From Candidatus Aenigmatarchaeota archaeon (GTDB lineage Archaea; Aenigmatarchaeota; Aenigmatarchaeia; CG10238-14): DNA of 64,000 nucleotides. A program made the translations under genes and the position numbers. The notes beneath the pieces were generated by a model. It was not told where the DNA came from. It saw nothing but the letters and a program-made list of their open reading frames with translations, and did not search any database. The stretch covers positions 471,033 to 535,032 of the forward strand of contig JASEGC010000001.1 in NCBI GenBank assembly GCA_030018415.1, given 5' to 3'. Shown here piece by piece: positions 49,603-58,871 of the stretch (the stretch's first letter is position 1; each line of letters opens with the position of its first letter).

Positions 49603-49776
49603 TCAAAGAGAATAGAATGGCACGAACTTATTGATATTCACCCAAAGTACTCCTGCAATCAAAGATGCAGGCAAAGCACACAAAGGCCAGATAGGATAAG
49701 TCATATCCGAACCCATATCGTTCAAGAAAGATGCTATTGAAAAAACAGTAATAACTTTTTTATTTTCTTCTTTCAT
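49603..49776 (-). pseudogene. Internally deleted MFS transporter remnant
   Basis: MKEENKKVITVFSIASFLNDMGSDMTYPIWPL joined to CALPASLIAGVLWVNINKFVPFYSL*. Confidence 0.5.
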
Positions 49777-49810
49777 CCAGCCACTGTTCAGAAAAGTTTA
49801 TCAGTTATGA

Positions 49811-50005
49811 CTAAACTTTCTTTATTTTTATGCATCGGACAGGGCAAACATCGGCAGCTTCTTGATTGCATCCAATCTCGTTCAACTCTGTTTTTTTCGG
49901 TCGAGACTTATCACCATTCATTTCCCAGTTATCTGGACAAACTGATGCACAAGCCCCACAGCCAATGCATGCTTCTCTATCTTGTATTATCTTAAACTTT
50001 GCCAT
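49811..50005 (-). CDS. Ferredoxin
   Basis: ACIGCGACASVCPDNW...AADVCPVRCIKI. Confidence 0.9.
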   Translation of the reverse strand: MAKFKIIQDREACIGCGACASVCPDNWEMNGDKSRPKKTELNEIGCNQEAADVCPVRCIKIKKV

Positions 50006-50017
50006 TAGATCACCTCT

Positions 50018-50314
50018 TCATAATCCCAATTTTTTTCTAACCTCTTTTGGCATTCTATCAGGTACCCAAGGCGGATCCCAAACTAAATCTATTTTAACGT
50101 CCTTAACTCCCTTCAAACTCTTGACCTTATTCTGGACATCATTTACCATAAAAGAATGCATCGGACAACCAGGAGTAGTTAATGTCATCTTTATGTGAAC
50201 TTTGTCTCCATCAACTTTAACGTCATAGATAAGACCTAGGTCAACTACGCTTATACCTATCTCAGGATCATAACATTCTCTCAATACTTTCATCACATCT
50301 TCTTTACTAACCAT
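50018..50314 (-). CDS. MIP18/DUF59 family protein (Fe-S assembly)
   Basis: VLRECYDPEIGISVVDLGLIYDVKVDGDKVHIKMTLTTPGCPMHSFM. Confidence 0.88.
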   Translation of the reverse strand: MVSKEDVMKVLRECYDPEIGISVVDLGLIYDVKVDGDKVHIKMTLTTPGCPMHSFMVNDVQNKVKSLKGVKDVKIDLVWDPPWVPDRMPKEVRKKLGL

Positions 50315-50319
50315 ACCTA

Positions 50320-50514
50320 TTATTTTTGCATCACTTTAATAAATCTTTCTATCGACCTGTCATAAGTCCTCTCCACTTCTGGTGGAAAACAACATGCAGG
50401 TAACTCTCTATTTTCTATATGATGTCTTAGACATTCACAACATATACCTTTTCTTTTACAACCAGGATAAGTACAGGGACATGATTTTAAATTATTTGGT
50501 TGCTTACATTCCAT
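50320..50514 (-). CDS. Small cysteine-rich protein (DUF6485-like)
   Basis: CKQPNNLKSCPCTYPGCKRKGICCECLRHHIENRELPACCFP. Confidence 0.75.
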   Translation of the reverse strand: MECKQPNNLKSCPCTYPGCKRKGICCECLRHHIENRELPACCFPPEVERTYDRSIERFIKVMQK

Positions 50515-50574
50515 GATATCCTCTTATAAATTTAATCTTTCAATTTTTAATAGATTTAAATGAAAAGAGCTCCT

Positions 50575-51270
50575 TTAAATTCCCCTGGTTTTAACAGACT
50601 CAAAGAAAGGTTTCATTATCTCAGCAAATTTTTTCAATTTTTCGGGTGGATACTGTTCAACTTTCTGATAACTTTCATCCAATGTCTTGTCTGGTCTGAA
50701 CTGTTGTAAGAAGAATCTTTTAGAGCCTTTTAACCATTTACCTATAGCAAGAGCATCCTTTTCATTGAAATGTTTAGGTATCACTGTTGTCCTGAATTCG
50801 TAATCTATACTAGAGTTACGGATTATATCCACGCTCCCTTGAATTTTTTTCTTATTCACTTTAACCCCCGCAACTTCATCATATTTTTCAAGTGGGGCTT
50901 TGATGTCCATGGCGATGTAATCGACTAGTTTCTTATCGATCAATTCCTTTATCATCTCTGGATTAGAACCGTTAGTTTCTATCATGACCAAGAATCCCAT
51001 ATCCTTTATCTTCTTCGCAAATTCTGGTAGGTCTTTATGAACGGTAGGTTCGCCACCAGTGATACTGATTCCATCCAACAGTCCTTTTCTTTCTGCTAGG
51101 AAGTCTGTTATCTCTTTTTCTGGAATGTCTGGCACTTTATCATAGTTTTTAATCAAGTCTGTATTGTAACAGAAGTGACATCCGAAGTCGCATTTGCCGA
51201 CGAATACTATCGCTGCTATCTTACCAGGGTATTCTATCAAGGATAACTTTTGGAAACCTTTTATCATCAT
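50575..51270 (-). CDS. nrdG: Anaerobic ribonucleotide reductase activating protein (radical SAM)
   Basis: KLSLIEYPGKIAAIVFVGKCDFGCHFCYNTDLI...GLLDGISITGGEPTVH. Confidence 0.9.
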   Translation of the reverse strand: MMIKGFQKLSLIEYPGKIAAIVFVGKCDFGCHFCYNTDLIKNYDKVPDIPEKEITDFLAERKGLLDGISITGGEPTVHKDLPEFAKKIKDMGFLVMIETNGSNPEMIKELIDKKLVDYIAMDIKAPLEKYDEVAGVKVNKKKIQGSVDIIRNSSIDYEFRTTVIPKHFNEKDALAIGKWLKGSKRFFLQQFRPDKTLDESYQKVEQYPPEKLKKFAEIMKPFFESVKTRGI

Positions 51271-51344
51271 GATATCAAGAATAGTCTAAGATTATTTAAA
51301 AATTTCTTTTGAATAAAACCCCTTTTGGATGAAAGATTAAAGAT

Positions 51345-51452
51345 TTAAACCTTCCTTACAAAAATAGAGGATATAGCAATTATACTTGCTAACAGTATAC
51401 TTAATACAACCATTTTCTGTGGAGGTATTTTGTCAATATAAAATGGAGGCAT
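51345..51452 (-). CDS. 35-aa putative membrane peptide inside the nrd cluster
   Basis: MPPFYIDKIPPQKMVVLSILLASIIAISSIFVRKV*; GGAG-containing leader. Confidence 0.45.
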   Translation of the reverse strand: MPPFYIDKIPPQKMVVLSILLASIIAISSIFVRKV

Positions 51453-51469
51453 AATTAACCTACCATAAT

Positions 51470-51604
51470 TCACTTAACAACAAATTCCTTCCTATCCTTA
51501 AACTCCTCTTGTTTCCCCTCATTCCATGACTGAACCGGCCTATAATATCCAACAACTCTTGAATAAACCTCGCATGGAACTACGACTTTTTCTTTCTTTA
51601 CCAT
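51470..51604 (-). CDS. Stand-alone glycyl-radical domain of class III RNR
   Basis: MVKKEKVVVPCEVYSRVVGYYRPVQSWNEGKQEEFKDRKEFVVK*; RVVGYYRPVQSWN glycyl-radical loop; start ATG 1 nt after the NrdD TGA with upstream GGTGGTTGAT SD-like sequence. Confidence 0.85.
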   Translation of the reverse strand: MVKKEKVVVPCEVYSRVVGYYRPVQSWNEGKQEEFKDRKEFVVK

Positions 51605-51605
51605 A

Positions 51606-54098
51606 TCAACCACCCAATTTAACTCCAAACTTACTCAATTGTTCTTGTGTATGCGGATGAGGACAATGGAAATGCTCCCCACTTATATAACCATGAACAG
51701 GACAGACACTGAAAGTAGGAGTGACCGTGAAGTAAGGTAACCTAAAATTATTCACTATTCTTCTAACAAGCAGAGCAACAGCTTTACCATCCTCTATCTT
51801 CTCTCCCACAAAACCGTGGAAGACTGTCCCACCTGTGTACAAGACTTGAAGATCGTCTTGATGTTTCAAAGCTTCAAAAATATCATCAGTGTAACCGACA
51901 GGTAAATGCGTGGAATTGGTGTAGTAAGGCACATTCTTACCCGAAGCAATAATGTTTGGATAATTCTTTCTATCTATCCTTGCCAAACGATAAGATGTCC
52001 CTTCGGCAGGTGTTGCCTCTAGGTTATACATATGGCCAGTCTCATTCTGGAATTCTATCAGTTTATCTCTCATGAATTTCAAAACTTTTATCGCAAACTC
52101 CTTACCTTGTTTTGTTGCTATGCTCTCGCCGAAGAAATTCAAACAAGCTTCGTTCATTCCTACCAAACCGATAGTGGAAAAGTGATGGTTCAAATGCCCC
52201 AAGTATCTTTTTGTGTAAGGCAGCAATCCCTTATCAAAGTTTCTATATATGATCTTTCTCTTTATCTCTAACGAATTCTTAGCGAGTATCATCATTCTTT
52301 CTAGTCTTTCGAAGAATTGACTATCATCCTTTGAAAGATAACCAATCTTTGGCATGTTTATCGTAACTACGCCTATGCTTCCGGTCGACTCGCCAAACCC
52401 AAATAAGCCACCAGTCTTCTTTCTCAATTCTTTCATGTTCAACTGCAACCTACAACACATTGCCCTAACATCTCCTGGACTTAAGTCGCTGTTGATAAAA
52501 TTCTGGAAGTAAGGCAAGCCATACTTACCAGTCATCTCGAACAAAAGGTTAGACTTCTCAGAACCCCAGTCGAAATCTTTTGTGATATTATACGTTGGTA
52601 TGGGGAATGTGAAAACTCTACCATTCCTATCTCCTTCAGTCATCACTTCTATGAATGCTCTGTTGATCATGTTTGCTTCTTCTTGATAATCTCCATAAAC
52701 ACTATCTTGTAATTTTCCACCTAAAGTGACATGCTGATCCTTGAGGTCCTCTGGAATCCTCCAATCCAATGTTATATTGGTGAAGGGAGTTTGTGATCCC
52801 CATCTTGATCCAACGTTCAAATTAAAAACGAATTCTTGTACCATCTGTTTTACCTGTTTATAGTTCAACTTATCATTCCTCACGTAAGGAGCAAGATAAG
52901 TATCAAAAGAAGAAAAAGCTTGAGCCCCCGCCCATTCATGTTGTAGAGTTCCGATAAAGTTTACCATCTGGCCTAAGGCGGTCCTAAGGTGTTTTGGAGG
53001 TGTTGATTCAACCGTGCCTGGAACACCATTATAACCTTCATGAAGCAATTGTCTCAAACTCCAACCAGCACAGTAACCAACGATGCTTGCGGATAGATTG
53101 TGAAGATGAAAGTCTCCATCTACGTGCGCCCTACCTATCTCTTTAGGATAGACAAAATTGAGAGCATAATGAGCCATAACACTTCCAGCTACATGCCATG
53201 TCAATCCAGAGAAGGAAAAAACCATGTTGGCATTCTCTTGCACTCTCCAGTCTTCCCTGTTCGTATAACCTTCAACAACATCCCCAACGCTCAACAACAA
53301 CTTTTGCATATCTCTTGCTTTCTTCCTTTGTTCTCTGTAGAGGATGTATGCCTTAGCCGTCTTGGCATGTCCGTTTTCGACTAAAACCTTTTCAACAACA
53401 TCTTGTATTTCTTCCACTGTGGGAATCTTGTGAGTGAACTTCTCCTCCAATACAGCAACAACCTCATCTGATAATGTCTTAGCCAATTCTTTATCCGTTC
53501 CACCAACAGCCTGAGCAGCCTTCCATATGGCTTCTGTAATCTTGTTCTGATCAAAATGAACGATTCTTCCATCTCTTTTCTTGACTTTTGTTATGCGTCC
53601 TCTTCTTTTACTCAAACTCAAAATCTGCAACTTCTTCAGTTCATTCTCAAAAGATTTTACATCAGCAAAATGTCTGTAATAAGCGGCAAACCTAACATAA
53701 GCCACTTCATCTACATTCTTGAGTTTATCTATGACTATATCCCCTATTTTGGCAGTACTCACTTCTTCTGGATAGTGTTCTCTTATCTCTGATTCTACAT
53801 CATCAACAATCTTCTCAATCGTATCGAGGCTGACAGGCCTTTTGTCGCATGCTTTCATGATACCCATTTTTATCTTGTTCCTGTCGAACCTTTCTCTGCG
53901 ACCATCCTTTTTAATGACTGTCAAATCACTCTTTTCTATTCTTTCATAAGTTGTAAACCTTTTACCACATTTCAAACATTCTCTTCTGCGTCTGTTGCTC
54001 TCTAAATCATCAGAAATTCTCTTATCGATTACTCTTGTCTTCTTCGAAGAACAAAAAGGACATTTCATTCGATCGCTAACACAATATCTTGTGTTCAC
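51606..54098 (-). CDS. nrdD: NrdR-NrdD fusion: NrdR-like zinc ribbon + ATP-cone, second ATP-cone, class III RNR catalytic domain lacking the glycyl-radical C-terminus
   Basis: MKCPFCSSKKTRVIDKRISDDLESNRRRRECLKCGKRFTTYERIEKSDLTVIKKDGRRERFDRNKIKMGIMKACDKRPVS...VAYVRFAAYYRHFADVKSFENELKKL then second cone ITKVKKRDGRIVHFDQNKI and NrdD; ends ...SKFGVKLGG*. Confidence 0.92.
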   Translation of the reverse strand: MNTRYCVSDRMKCPFCSSKKTRVIDKRISDDLESNRRRRECLKCGKRFTTYERIEKSDLTVIKKDGRRERFDRNKIKMGIMKACDKRPVSLDTIEKIVDDVESEIREHYPEEVSTAKIGDIVIDKLKNVDEVAYVRFAAYYRHFADVKSFENELKKLQILSLSKRRGRITKVKKRDGRIVHFDQNKITEAIWKAAQAVGGTDKELAKTLSDEVVAVLEEKFTHKIPTVEEIQDVVEKVLVENGHAKTAKAYILYREQRKKARDMQKLLLSVGDVVEGYTNREDWRVQENANMVFSFSGLTWHVAGSVMAHYALNFVYPKEIGRAHVDGDFHLHNLSASIVGYCAGWSLRQLLHEGYNGVPGTVESTPPKHLRTALGQMVNFIGTLQHEWAGAQAFSSFDTYLAPYVRNDKLNYKQVKQMVQEFVFNLNVGSRWGSQTPFTNITLDWRIPEDLKDQHVTLGGKLQDSVYGDYQEEANMINRAFIEVMTEGDRNGRVFTFPIPTYNITKDFDWGSEKSNLLFEMTGKYGLPYFQNFINSDLSPGDVRAMCCRLQLNMKELRKKTGGLFGFGESTGSIGVVTINMPKIGYLSKDDSQFFERLERMMILAKNSLEIKRKIIYRNFDKGLLPYTKRYLGHLNHHFSTIGLVGMNEACLNFFGESIATKQGKEFAIKVLKFMRDKLIEFQNETGHMYNLEATPAEGTSYRLARIDRKNYPNIIASGKNVPYYTNSTHLPVGYTDDIFEALKHQDDLQVLYTGGTVFHGFVGEKIEDGKAVALLVRRIVNNFRLPYFTVTPTFSVCPVHGYISGEHFHCPHPHTQEQLSKFGVKLGG

Positions 54099-54179
54099 AT
54101 TTATATTGAATACTATATGTAGGAAATATATTTCGAGAAATAAAATTTGGATTATATACTCTCCATTACAATTATCTCT

Positions 54180-55706
54180 TTATTTTCTTCTTTTTGCGTT
54201 TTCCCATTCTTTAATTGGTGTTGAGAATTCTTTCTCGATTACAGGTCTCCATATGGTGTTGTAAGAACAGAATGGAATGACACGACCGTCTGGTATGGCG
54301 TAATGGATACAACATCTACAAACCCTTTCTATATCTAAGTTGTAAGGATCTTGAAAATGCATGCAACCAATTAAGAGTGAACGAACTTTTTTGGAATGGA
54401 AGGCGTCTAATGCTCCTCTAGTTCCATAAAAAACAATATTAAAGACAAGTTTCTTCAAATCTAGCCATTTTGGCTTCTTCTTTTCATCGATGAATTTTCC
54501 TATATTACTAAGAAGTTTTAGTCCTATCTTTGCTTTCTTGAACCTCTTGTCTTTATACTCGTCCACGACTTGGATGAGGAAGTCGTAAAATCCTTCAGCA
54601 TCGAAAAATCTGGTGATTGGAGTCATTCTTCCATTTTCAACAAAAACATACGTAGCAGCACCACAATGCGCATGACATGTGAATTCAGTCTGTGGTAGAC
54701 CTTTCAACAGGGTTACAAGTCTTGAAATCGGGACAGCCCAAGGCACTGGGTAGAAATCTTCTTTTGTTATAACACCATCAGTCTGTTCTTCTACTAATTT
54801 TATGAAATCGGGTATAGTTATCCTCTGTTCCTTGAGTTTTGACCTGTCTATCCTTCCTGCGAAAGAAACTGGTTGAACGTTCAAGCCTCTTACAATATCA
54901 ACATTTTTAACTGAAAAATCGATCATGTCACCGACTTGATCGTCGTTAACGCCTTTGATGAGTGTTGGGACTAGAACAACTGCTAAATCTACTTTCCTAC
55001 AGTTTTCTATCACCTTCAATTTTATAGGCCACGCATTAAATCCTCTCGTTTTCATGTAAACTTCAGGTGTTACACCGTCAAATTGTAGATAAATCGTGTT
55101 CACTCCTGTTTCTTTCAGTCTCTTCGTGAAGTCAAGAGATTCTGAAAGTTTCAAACCATTAGTCGCAACTTGTATTTGAGTGAAATTGAATTCTTTTGTC
55201 ATTTCAATTATCTCAAAAATATCATCTCTGATCAAAGGTTCACCGCCAGAAAATTGGACAGCAGGCGTTGATGCGGGTCTTTCTTCTCTCAAAACTTTCA
55301 ACATATGTCTAATTTCTTCCAGCGTCGGTTCAAAAACATAATCAGAATCCATAGAATTGGCAAAACATACAGGACAACGAAAATTGCAACGATTTGTTAA
55401 ATCGATGTTTGCTAAAACTGTCGTTGTGTAGTGTTCATCACATAAACCACAATCCAATGGACAGCCTTTATCTCTCTTACTTATCGGGTTCTCCAATTTT
55501 TTCCCATCCAAAGCAAACCTTTCAAACCTTTTGTAGAGTTCAGCGTCTCCGAAATATATGTCCTCAAAATCTCCATGTTTCTTGCATGTTTTTTGATACA
55601 GTATTTTTCCATCTTTTTCTACGATTGATGCATGAATTATATTGACTTTATTTTCTTTCAGAAAGCAGTCAGGACATATTGATTTTGTTTCTTTTAAGAC
55701 AGACAT
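54180..55706 (-). CDS. Radical SAM protein resembling tetraether lipid synthase (Tes, MJ0619-like)
   Basis: SICPDCFLKENKVNIIHASIVEKDGKILYQKTCKKHGDFEDIYFGDAELYKRF...CPLDCGLCDEHYTTTVLANIDLTNRCNFRCPVCFAN...FSGGEPLIRDDI. Confidence 0.82.
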   Translation of the reverse strand: MSVLKETKSICPDCFLKENKVNIIHASIVEKDGKILYQKTCKKHGDFEDIYFGDAELYKRFERFALDGKKLENPISKRDKGCPLDCGLCDEHYTTTVLANIDLTNRCNFRCPVCFANSMDSDYVFEPTLEEIRHMLKVLREERPASTPAVQFSGGEPLIRDDIFEIIEMTKEFNFTQIQVATNGLKLSESLDFTKRLKETGVNTIYLQFDGVTPEVYMKTRGFNAWPIKLKVIENCRKVDLAVVLVPTLIKGVNDDQVGDMIDFSVKNVDIVRGLNVQPVSFAGRIDRSKLKEQRITIPDFIKLVEEQTDGVITKEDFYPVPWAVPISRLVTLLKGLPQTEFTCHAHCGAATYVFVENGRMTPITRFFDAEGFYDFLIQVVDEYKDKRFKKAKIGLKLLSNIGKFIDEKKKPKWLDLKKLVFNIVFYGTRGALDAFHSKKVRSLLIGCMHFQDPYNLDIERVCRCCIHYAIPDGRVIPFCSYNTIWRPVIEKEFSTPIKEWENAKRRK

Positions 55707-55756
55707 AACTTTTAATAGTTTTTAAAAGTTTAAATAGTTTATTCATAAATTATCGA

Positions 55757-56233
55757 TTGATGGAAGAAGAAGAGATTAAAGAAAAAATATACTCGATATT
55801 CGCTAACATAGCCAACAGCTTGGGCTATTCAGAAGTCTATGGAAGAATAATTGCCTGTTTGTTGATCCATGAAGGACCTGTTGCTCTTAATGATATCGCT
55901 AAAGAAACCGGTTATTCCTCATCTATGGTTTCATTGAGTGTTGATTTTTTAGAAAATATAGGTATGGTAAAGAGAGTAAAAAAACCTGCTGATAAAAAAC
56001 TGTACTTGCAGTCTAGTGGTAGTTTACTCGATGGATTAAAAAAAGCCGTCCTAATGAAGATAGAGAAGAATGTTTCAGACAGTTTACAAAAATATGAACT
56101 ATACAAACGGGAACTGAAAAAAATTAGGAGTATGGAAAGTGAAAGATTGTTGAAAGCTATAGAAAAACTGGGAAAGGAAATCAAGAAGTTAGATTCGTAC
56201 GTTAAAATACTGTCGAAGTTTAAACTTCCTTAA
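55757..56233 (+). CDS. GbsR/MarR-like transcriptional regulator
   Basis: LGYSEVYGRIIACLLIHEGPVALNDIAKETGYSSSMVSLSVDFLENIGMVKRVKKPADKKLY. Confidence 0.82.
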   Translation: MMEEEEIKEKIYSIFANIANSLGYSEVYGRIIACLLIHEGPVALNDIAKETGYSSSMVSLSVDFLENIGMVKRVKKPADKKLYLQSSGSLLDGLKKAVLMKIEKNVSDSLQKYELYKRELKKIRSMESERLLKAIEKLGKEIKKLDSYVKILSKFKLP

Positions 56234-56269
56234 AGGTTTGTCGGAATTATTATTTCATGAAAAATAATC

Positions 56270-57019
56270 TTATTCTTCCGCGATTCTTGGTGCGAGAACG
56301 AACCCTAAACTAACTTTATCAACAGAAGTGAAATCCATCCTCATCGGATAATCTTTCGACCATCGCAAACTTATTTCATTCGCGAGCTTTGATGCTTTTA
56401 TCATCTTCTTCAAGTAATCCAAAGGATATCTTGCTCTAACAGTCCCAGTAACATTCAAATCAAGCAGGGCATCGTTTCCTTTTTCAAGCGTTAACTCAAC
56501 AGAGCTTATGTCTCCAGAAGCACTCATGTTGAATCTATCCTTGCTTGCATCAAAAACAACAGAATCGCTCACTATATCTGCATCCTCTATACCATTCTTC
56601 AAAACATCCGCCTTTATCTTAGCCCTTGCGCTGAACTCCAATTGATTTATGGGAGGAATCTCTTCTTGAGTTATGTCTAGAAGAGGAACAGTAAATTTAC
56701 GAGTAGAAGAATTCTTCACCACTATCTCTAATTTATTGTCTTTCAGCTCTATCTCCAATTTTTCATTTGGTGCAACCCTCTTCAACACTGACACAAGGTT
56801 AGTCATGTTTACTGCTATGCTTTGTTCTTTATCCACTTCAAACTTATCGAAAATCGTGGCTGGCAGTTTAAAGTCTACTACGGCAACCATAGCTCTATCC
56901 GCAGCTATGAGGCTCAAACCATTCTTGTCAACTTTAAAAATCCCTTCATCTATGAGCTCTCTGATCGTAGAGAGAGAATCCCGGAGTAGACTACTATCAG
57001 ACATAATCGCCTTGAGCAT
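56270..57019 (-). CDS. pcn: DNA polymerase sliding clamp PCNA
   Basis: SLIAADRAMVAVVDFKLPATIFDKFEVDKEQSIAVNMTNLVSVLKRV...FVLAPRIAEE. Confidence 0.93.
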   Translation of the reverse strand: MLKAIMSDSSLLRDSLSTIRELIDEGIFKVDKNGLSLIAADRAMVAVVDFKLPATIFDKFEVDKEQSIAVNMTNLVSVLKRVAPNEKLEIELKDNKLEIVVKNSSTRKFTVPLLDITQEEIPPINQLEFSARAKIKADVLKNGIEDADIVSDSVVFDASKDRFNMSASGDISSVELTLEKGNDALLDLNVTGTVRARYPLDYLKKMIKASKLANEISLRWSKDYPMRMDFTSVDKVSLGFVLAPRIAEE

Positions 57020-57022
57020 TAA

Positions 57023-57349
57023 TCACACCCCCATTTTATTATACAATTCTTCAACCTTCTTATATAAATCTATGCTTAAATTAGATAAATCTTGAACTAC
57101 ATCAGCCCTTATCTCAAAACCATCTTCTGTCTGTAGCGTAGAACCAAAGACTCGGATGAGTTGGTTTATATTTATTTTTTCTACGATAGCAGGATTATCC
57201 ACGAATACTCTAATTTTTTTACTACCATCATCCAAAACAATAGCGTCTTCTATCTTATCAACGACAAACCCGAGTATCTTCACTTTCAGATCGACTTCGG
57301 GGTTAATTTCTTCTATCTTCCTTTTGATGTAATGGTTCTTGAAAGGCAC
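57023..57349 (-). CDS. OB-fold nucleic-acid binding protein
   Basis: VDLKVKILGFVVDKIEDAIVLDDGSKKIRVFVDNPAIVEKININQLIRVFGSTLQTEDGFEIRADVVQDLS. Confidence 0.7.
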   Translation of the reverse strand: MPFKNHYIKRKIEEINPEVDLKVKILGFVVDKIEDAIVLDDGSKKIRVFVDNPAIVEKININQLIRVFGSTLQTEDGFEIRADVVQDLSNLSIDLYKKVEELYNKMGV

Positions 57350-57389
57350 TAGAATAACTTATGTGGTTTAAATATTAATTATTGAATTT

Positions 57390-57719
57390 TTAATATTCGC
57401 GCCATTTATGGCCGCATTTGGTGCAGCAATAGAACCTCGTTGGCGGCTCATCAGCAGCTCGAGTCTGTTGCATGTACCAATAAGCCTCATTATTATCACA
57501 TTCAGGGCACATTATTCTCGTCTTGGGATACTGTTCGAATGTCTCATCCTCGGTCACAACAGTTACTTTTTTTTCCTCGGGTATTTTTTCTTCGATTACA
57601 GCAGTAGAAGCAACCTTTTCTCCACTGGACACATGTCCACATTTTCGACAGGTATACTTGAGTTTTCCTCTTATCTTCTCGGCGATCATTAAATTTCCAC
57701 ATTTCTTACAGAACTTCAT
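57390..57719 (-). CDS. tfs: Transcription factor S
   Basis: MKFCKKCGNLMIAEKIRGKLKYTCRKCGHV...TRIMCPECDNNEAYWYMQQTRAADEPPTRFYCCTKCGHKWREY. Confidence 0.94.
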   Translation of the reverse strand: MKFCKKCGNLMIAEKIRGKLKYTCRKCGHVSSGEKVASTAVIEEKIPEEKKVTVVTEDETFEQYPKTRIMCPECDNNEAYWYMQQTRAADEPPTRFYCCTKCGHKWREY

Positions 57720-58228
57720 CTGAGTATAACCCCCAAAAATTGTGTTAGAAGTAGCTTTGGCCAGCCTAGGAATGGTATGACAAGTATAGCCTTTCCATGT
57801 ATTTTTTTAGGTTTCCATGGATCATAGGTTGGATTGTGATCACCCTTCGTTGTCAATTGACCATTTTCCATCTTCACAATCCTATGGACTATTGGGGTAT
57901 TTTGACCTGTTATTTCGTAGACGATGACATCGCCAACCTTCAAATCTTTCTCAGGAACTCCTCTCACAAGCAAAGCATCTCCTCTTAAAAAACCATTTTT
58001 AATCGGCCAAGAATCTATCTGTTCTTTTGCATACTTTAGATTTTCCTGTAAGAATTGATAATGTCTTACTTGCGTCAAGGCATCGTGTGTCATTGAATCT
58101 GAAACAACTGCCACAACTGGTAGTTTTGTTCCCAGTAGCAAGCCAAGACCAAAATTGAGCATGTACGCTGCAACGATCCCTAAGACTATGTATGCTAAGG
58201 TCTCGATTGCATCTTTTTCTCGTTTCAA
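57716..58228 (-). CDS. Signal peptidase I (Sec11-like)
   Basis: VAVVSDSMTHD...GDALLVRGVPEKDLKVGDVIVYEITGQNTPIVHRIVKMENGQLTTKGDHNPTYD. Confidence 0.9.
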   Translation of the reverse strand: MKREKDAIETLAYIVLGIVAAYMLNFGLGLLLGTKLPVVAVVSDSMTHDALTQVRHYQFLQENLKYAKEQIDSWPIKNGFLRGDALLVRGVPEKDLKVGDVIVYEITGQNTPIVHRIVKMENGQLTTKGDHNPTYDPWKPKKIHGKAILVIPFLGWPKLLLTQFLGVILR

Positions 58229-58818
58229 GCTCTTCCCCCACTCTCACCTTTTACTATTGCAGAAGCGATCAAATGCGCAACTCTCAACGGCTCTGGAATT
58301 AAACTCCTCGTGCAACTCAACCTTATTATCGTTTTTACTTCCTCTTTTTTTAAACCTTTAAATTGAAAGTAAATATTCTTATCCTTTTCTATCTTCATCT
58401 TATGAATCTTCCCAGCTTTTTTTACACAATTCCACCTATCTTCAAAATCATCAAAATTCTGAAGTGCAATTCTTATGTCTCCCAGATCGGGCATCCTTCT
58501 GTTAACCACGATAACAGGCAAACCAGTCTTTTCGTATAGTTGGGATATATCTACCATGTTAAATCCGCCTATGGTTATGCCTTTTAACATTATCGCTCTT
58601 AGCTGTTTCTTGTGCCTGGATTTGTTGATAAGTTCTATTAAAGTATGAGTAGCATCCATACAGTCTATCGTTACATCTGTCCTGAGTACACCGTCTAGGA
58701 AATTTCCACCCCTAAAAACCACACCTATAACAGGAACTTTACCTTCTGAACGAGGGGTGAAAGGTGCATCGTCAAAGCCAACAATCCTGATTTCACGTTT
58801 AATCATTCGCATAATCAA
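58225..58818 (-). CDS. DUF99 family (endonuclease V-like) protein
   Basis: IRIVGFDDAPFTPRSEGKVPVIGVVFRGGNFLDGVLRTDVTIDCMDAT...MLKGITIGGFNMVDI. Confidence 0.85.
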   Translation of the reverse strand: MIMRMIKREIRIVGFDDAPFTPRSEGKVPVIGVVFRGGNFLDGVLRTDVTIDCMDATHTLIELINKSRHKKQLRAIMLKGITIGGFNMVDISQLYEKTGLPVIVVNRRMPDLGDIRIALQNFDDFEDRWNCVKKAGKIHKMKIEKDKNIYFQFKGLKKEEVKTIIRLSCTRSLIPEPLRVAHLIASAIVKGESGGRA

Positions 58819-58871
58819 CCTATGATAATAAGGTTTATAAATGAATTACGTTATAACTTTTTAGTGGTTAA

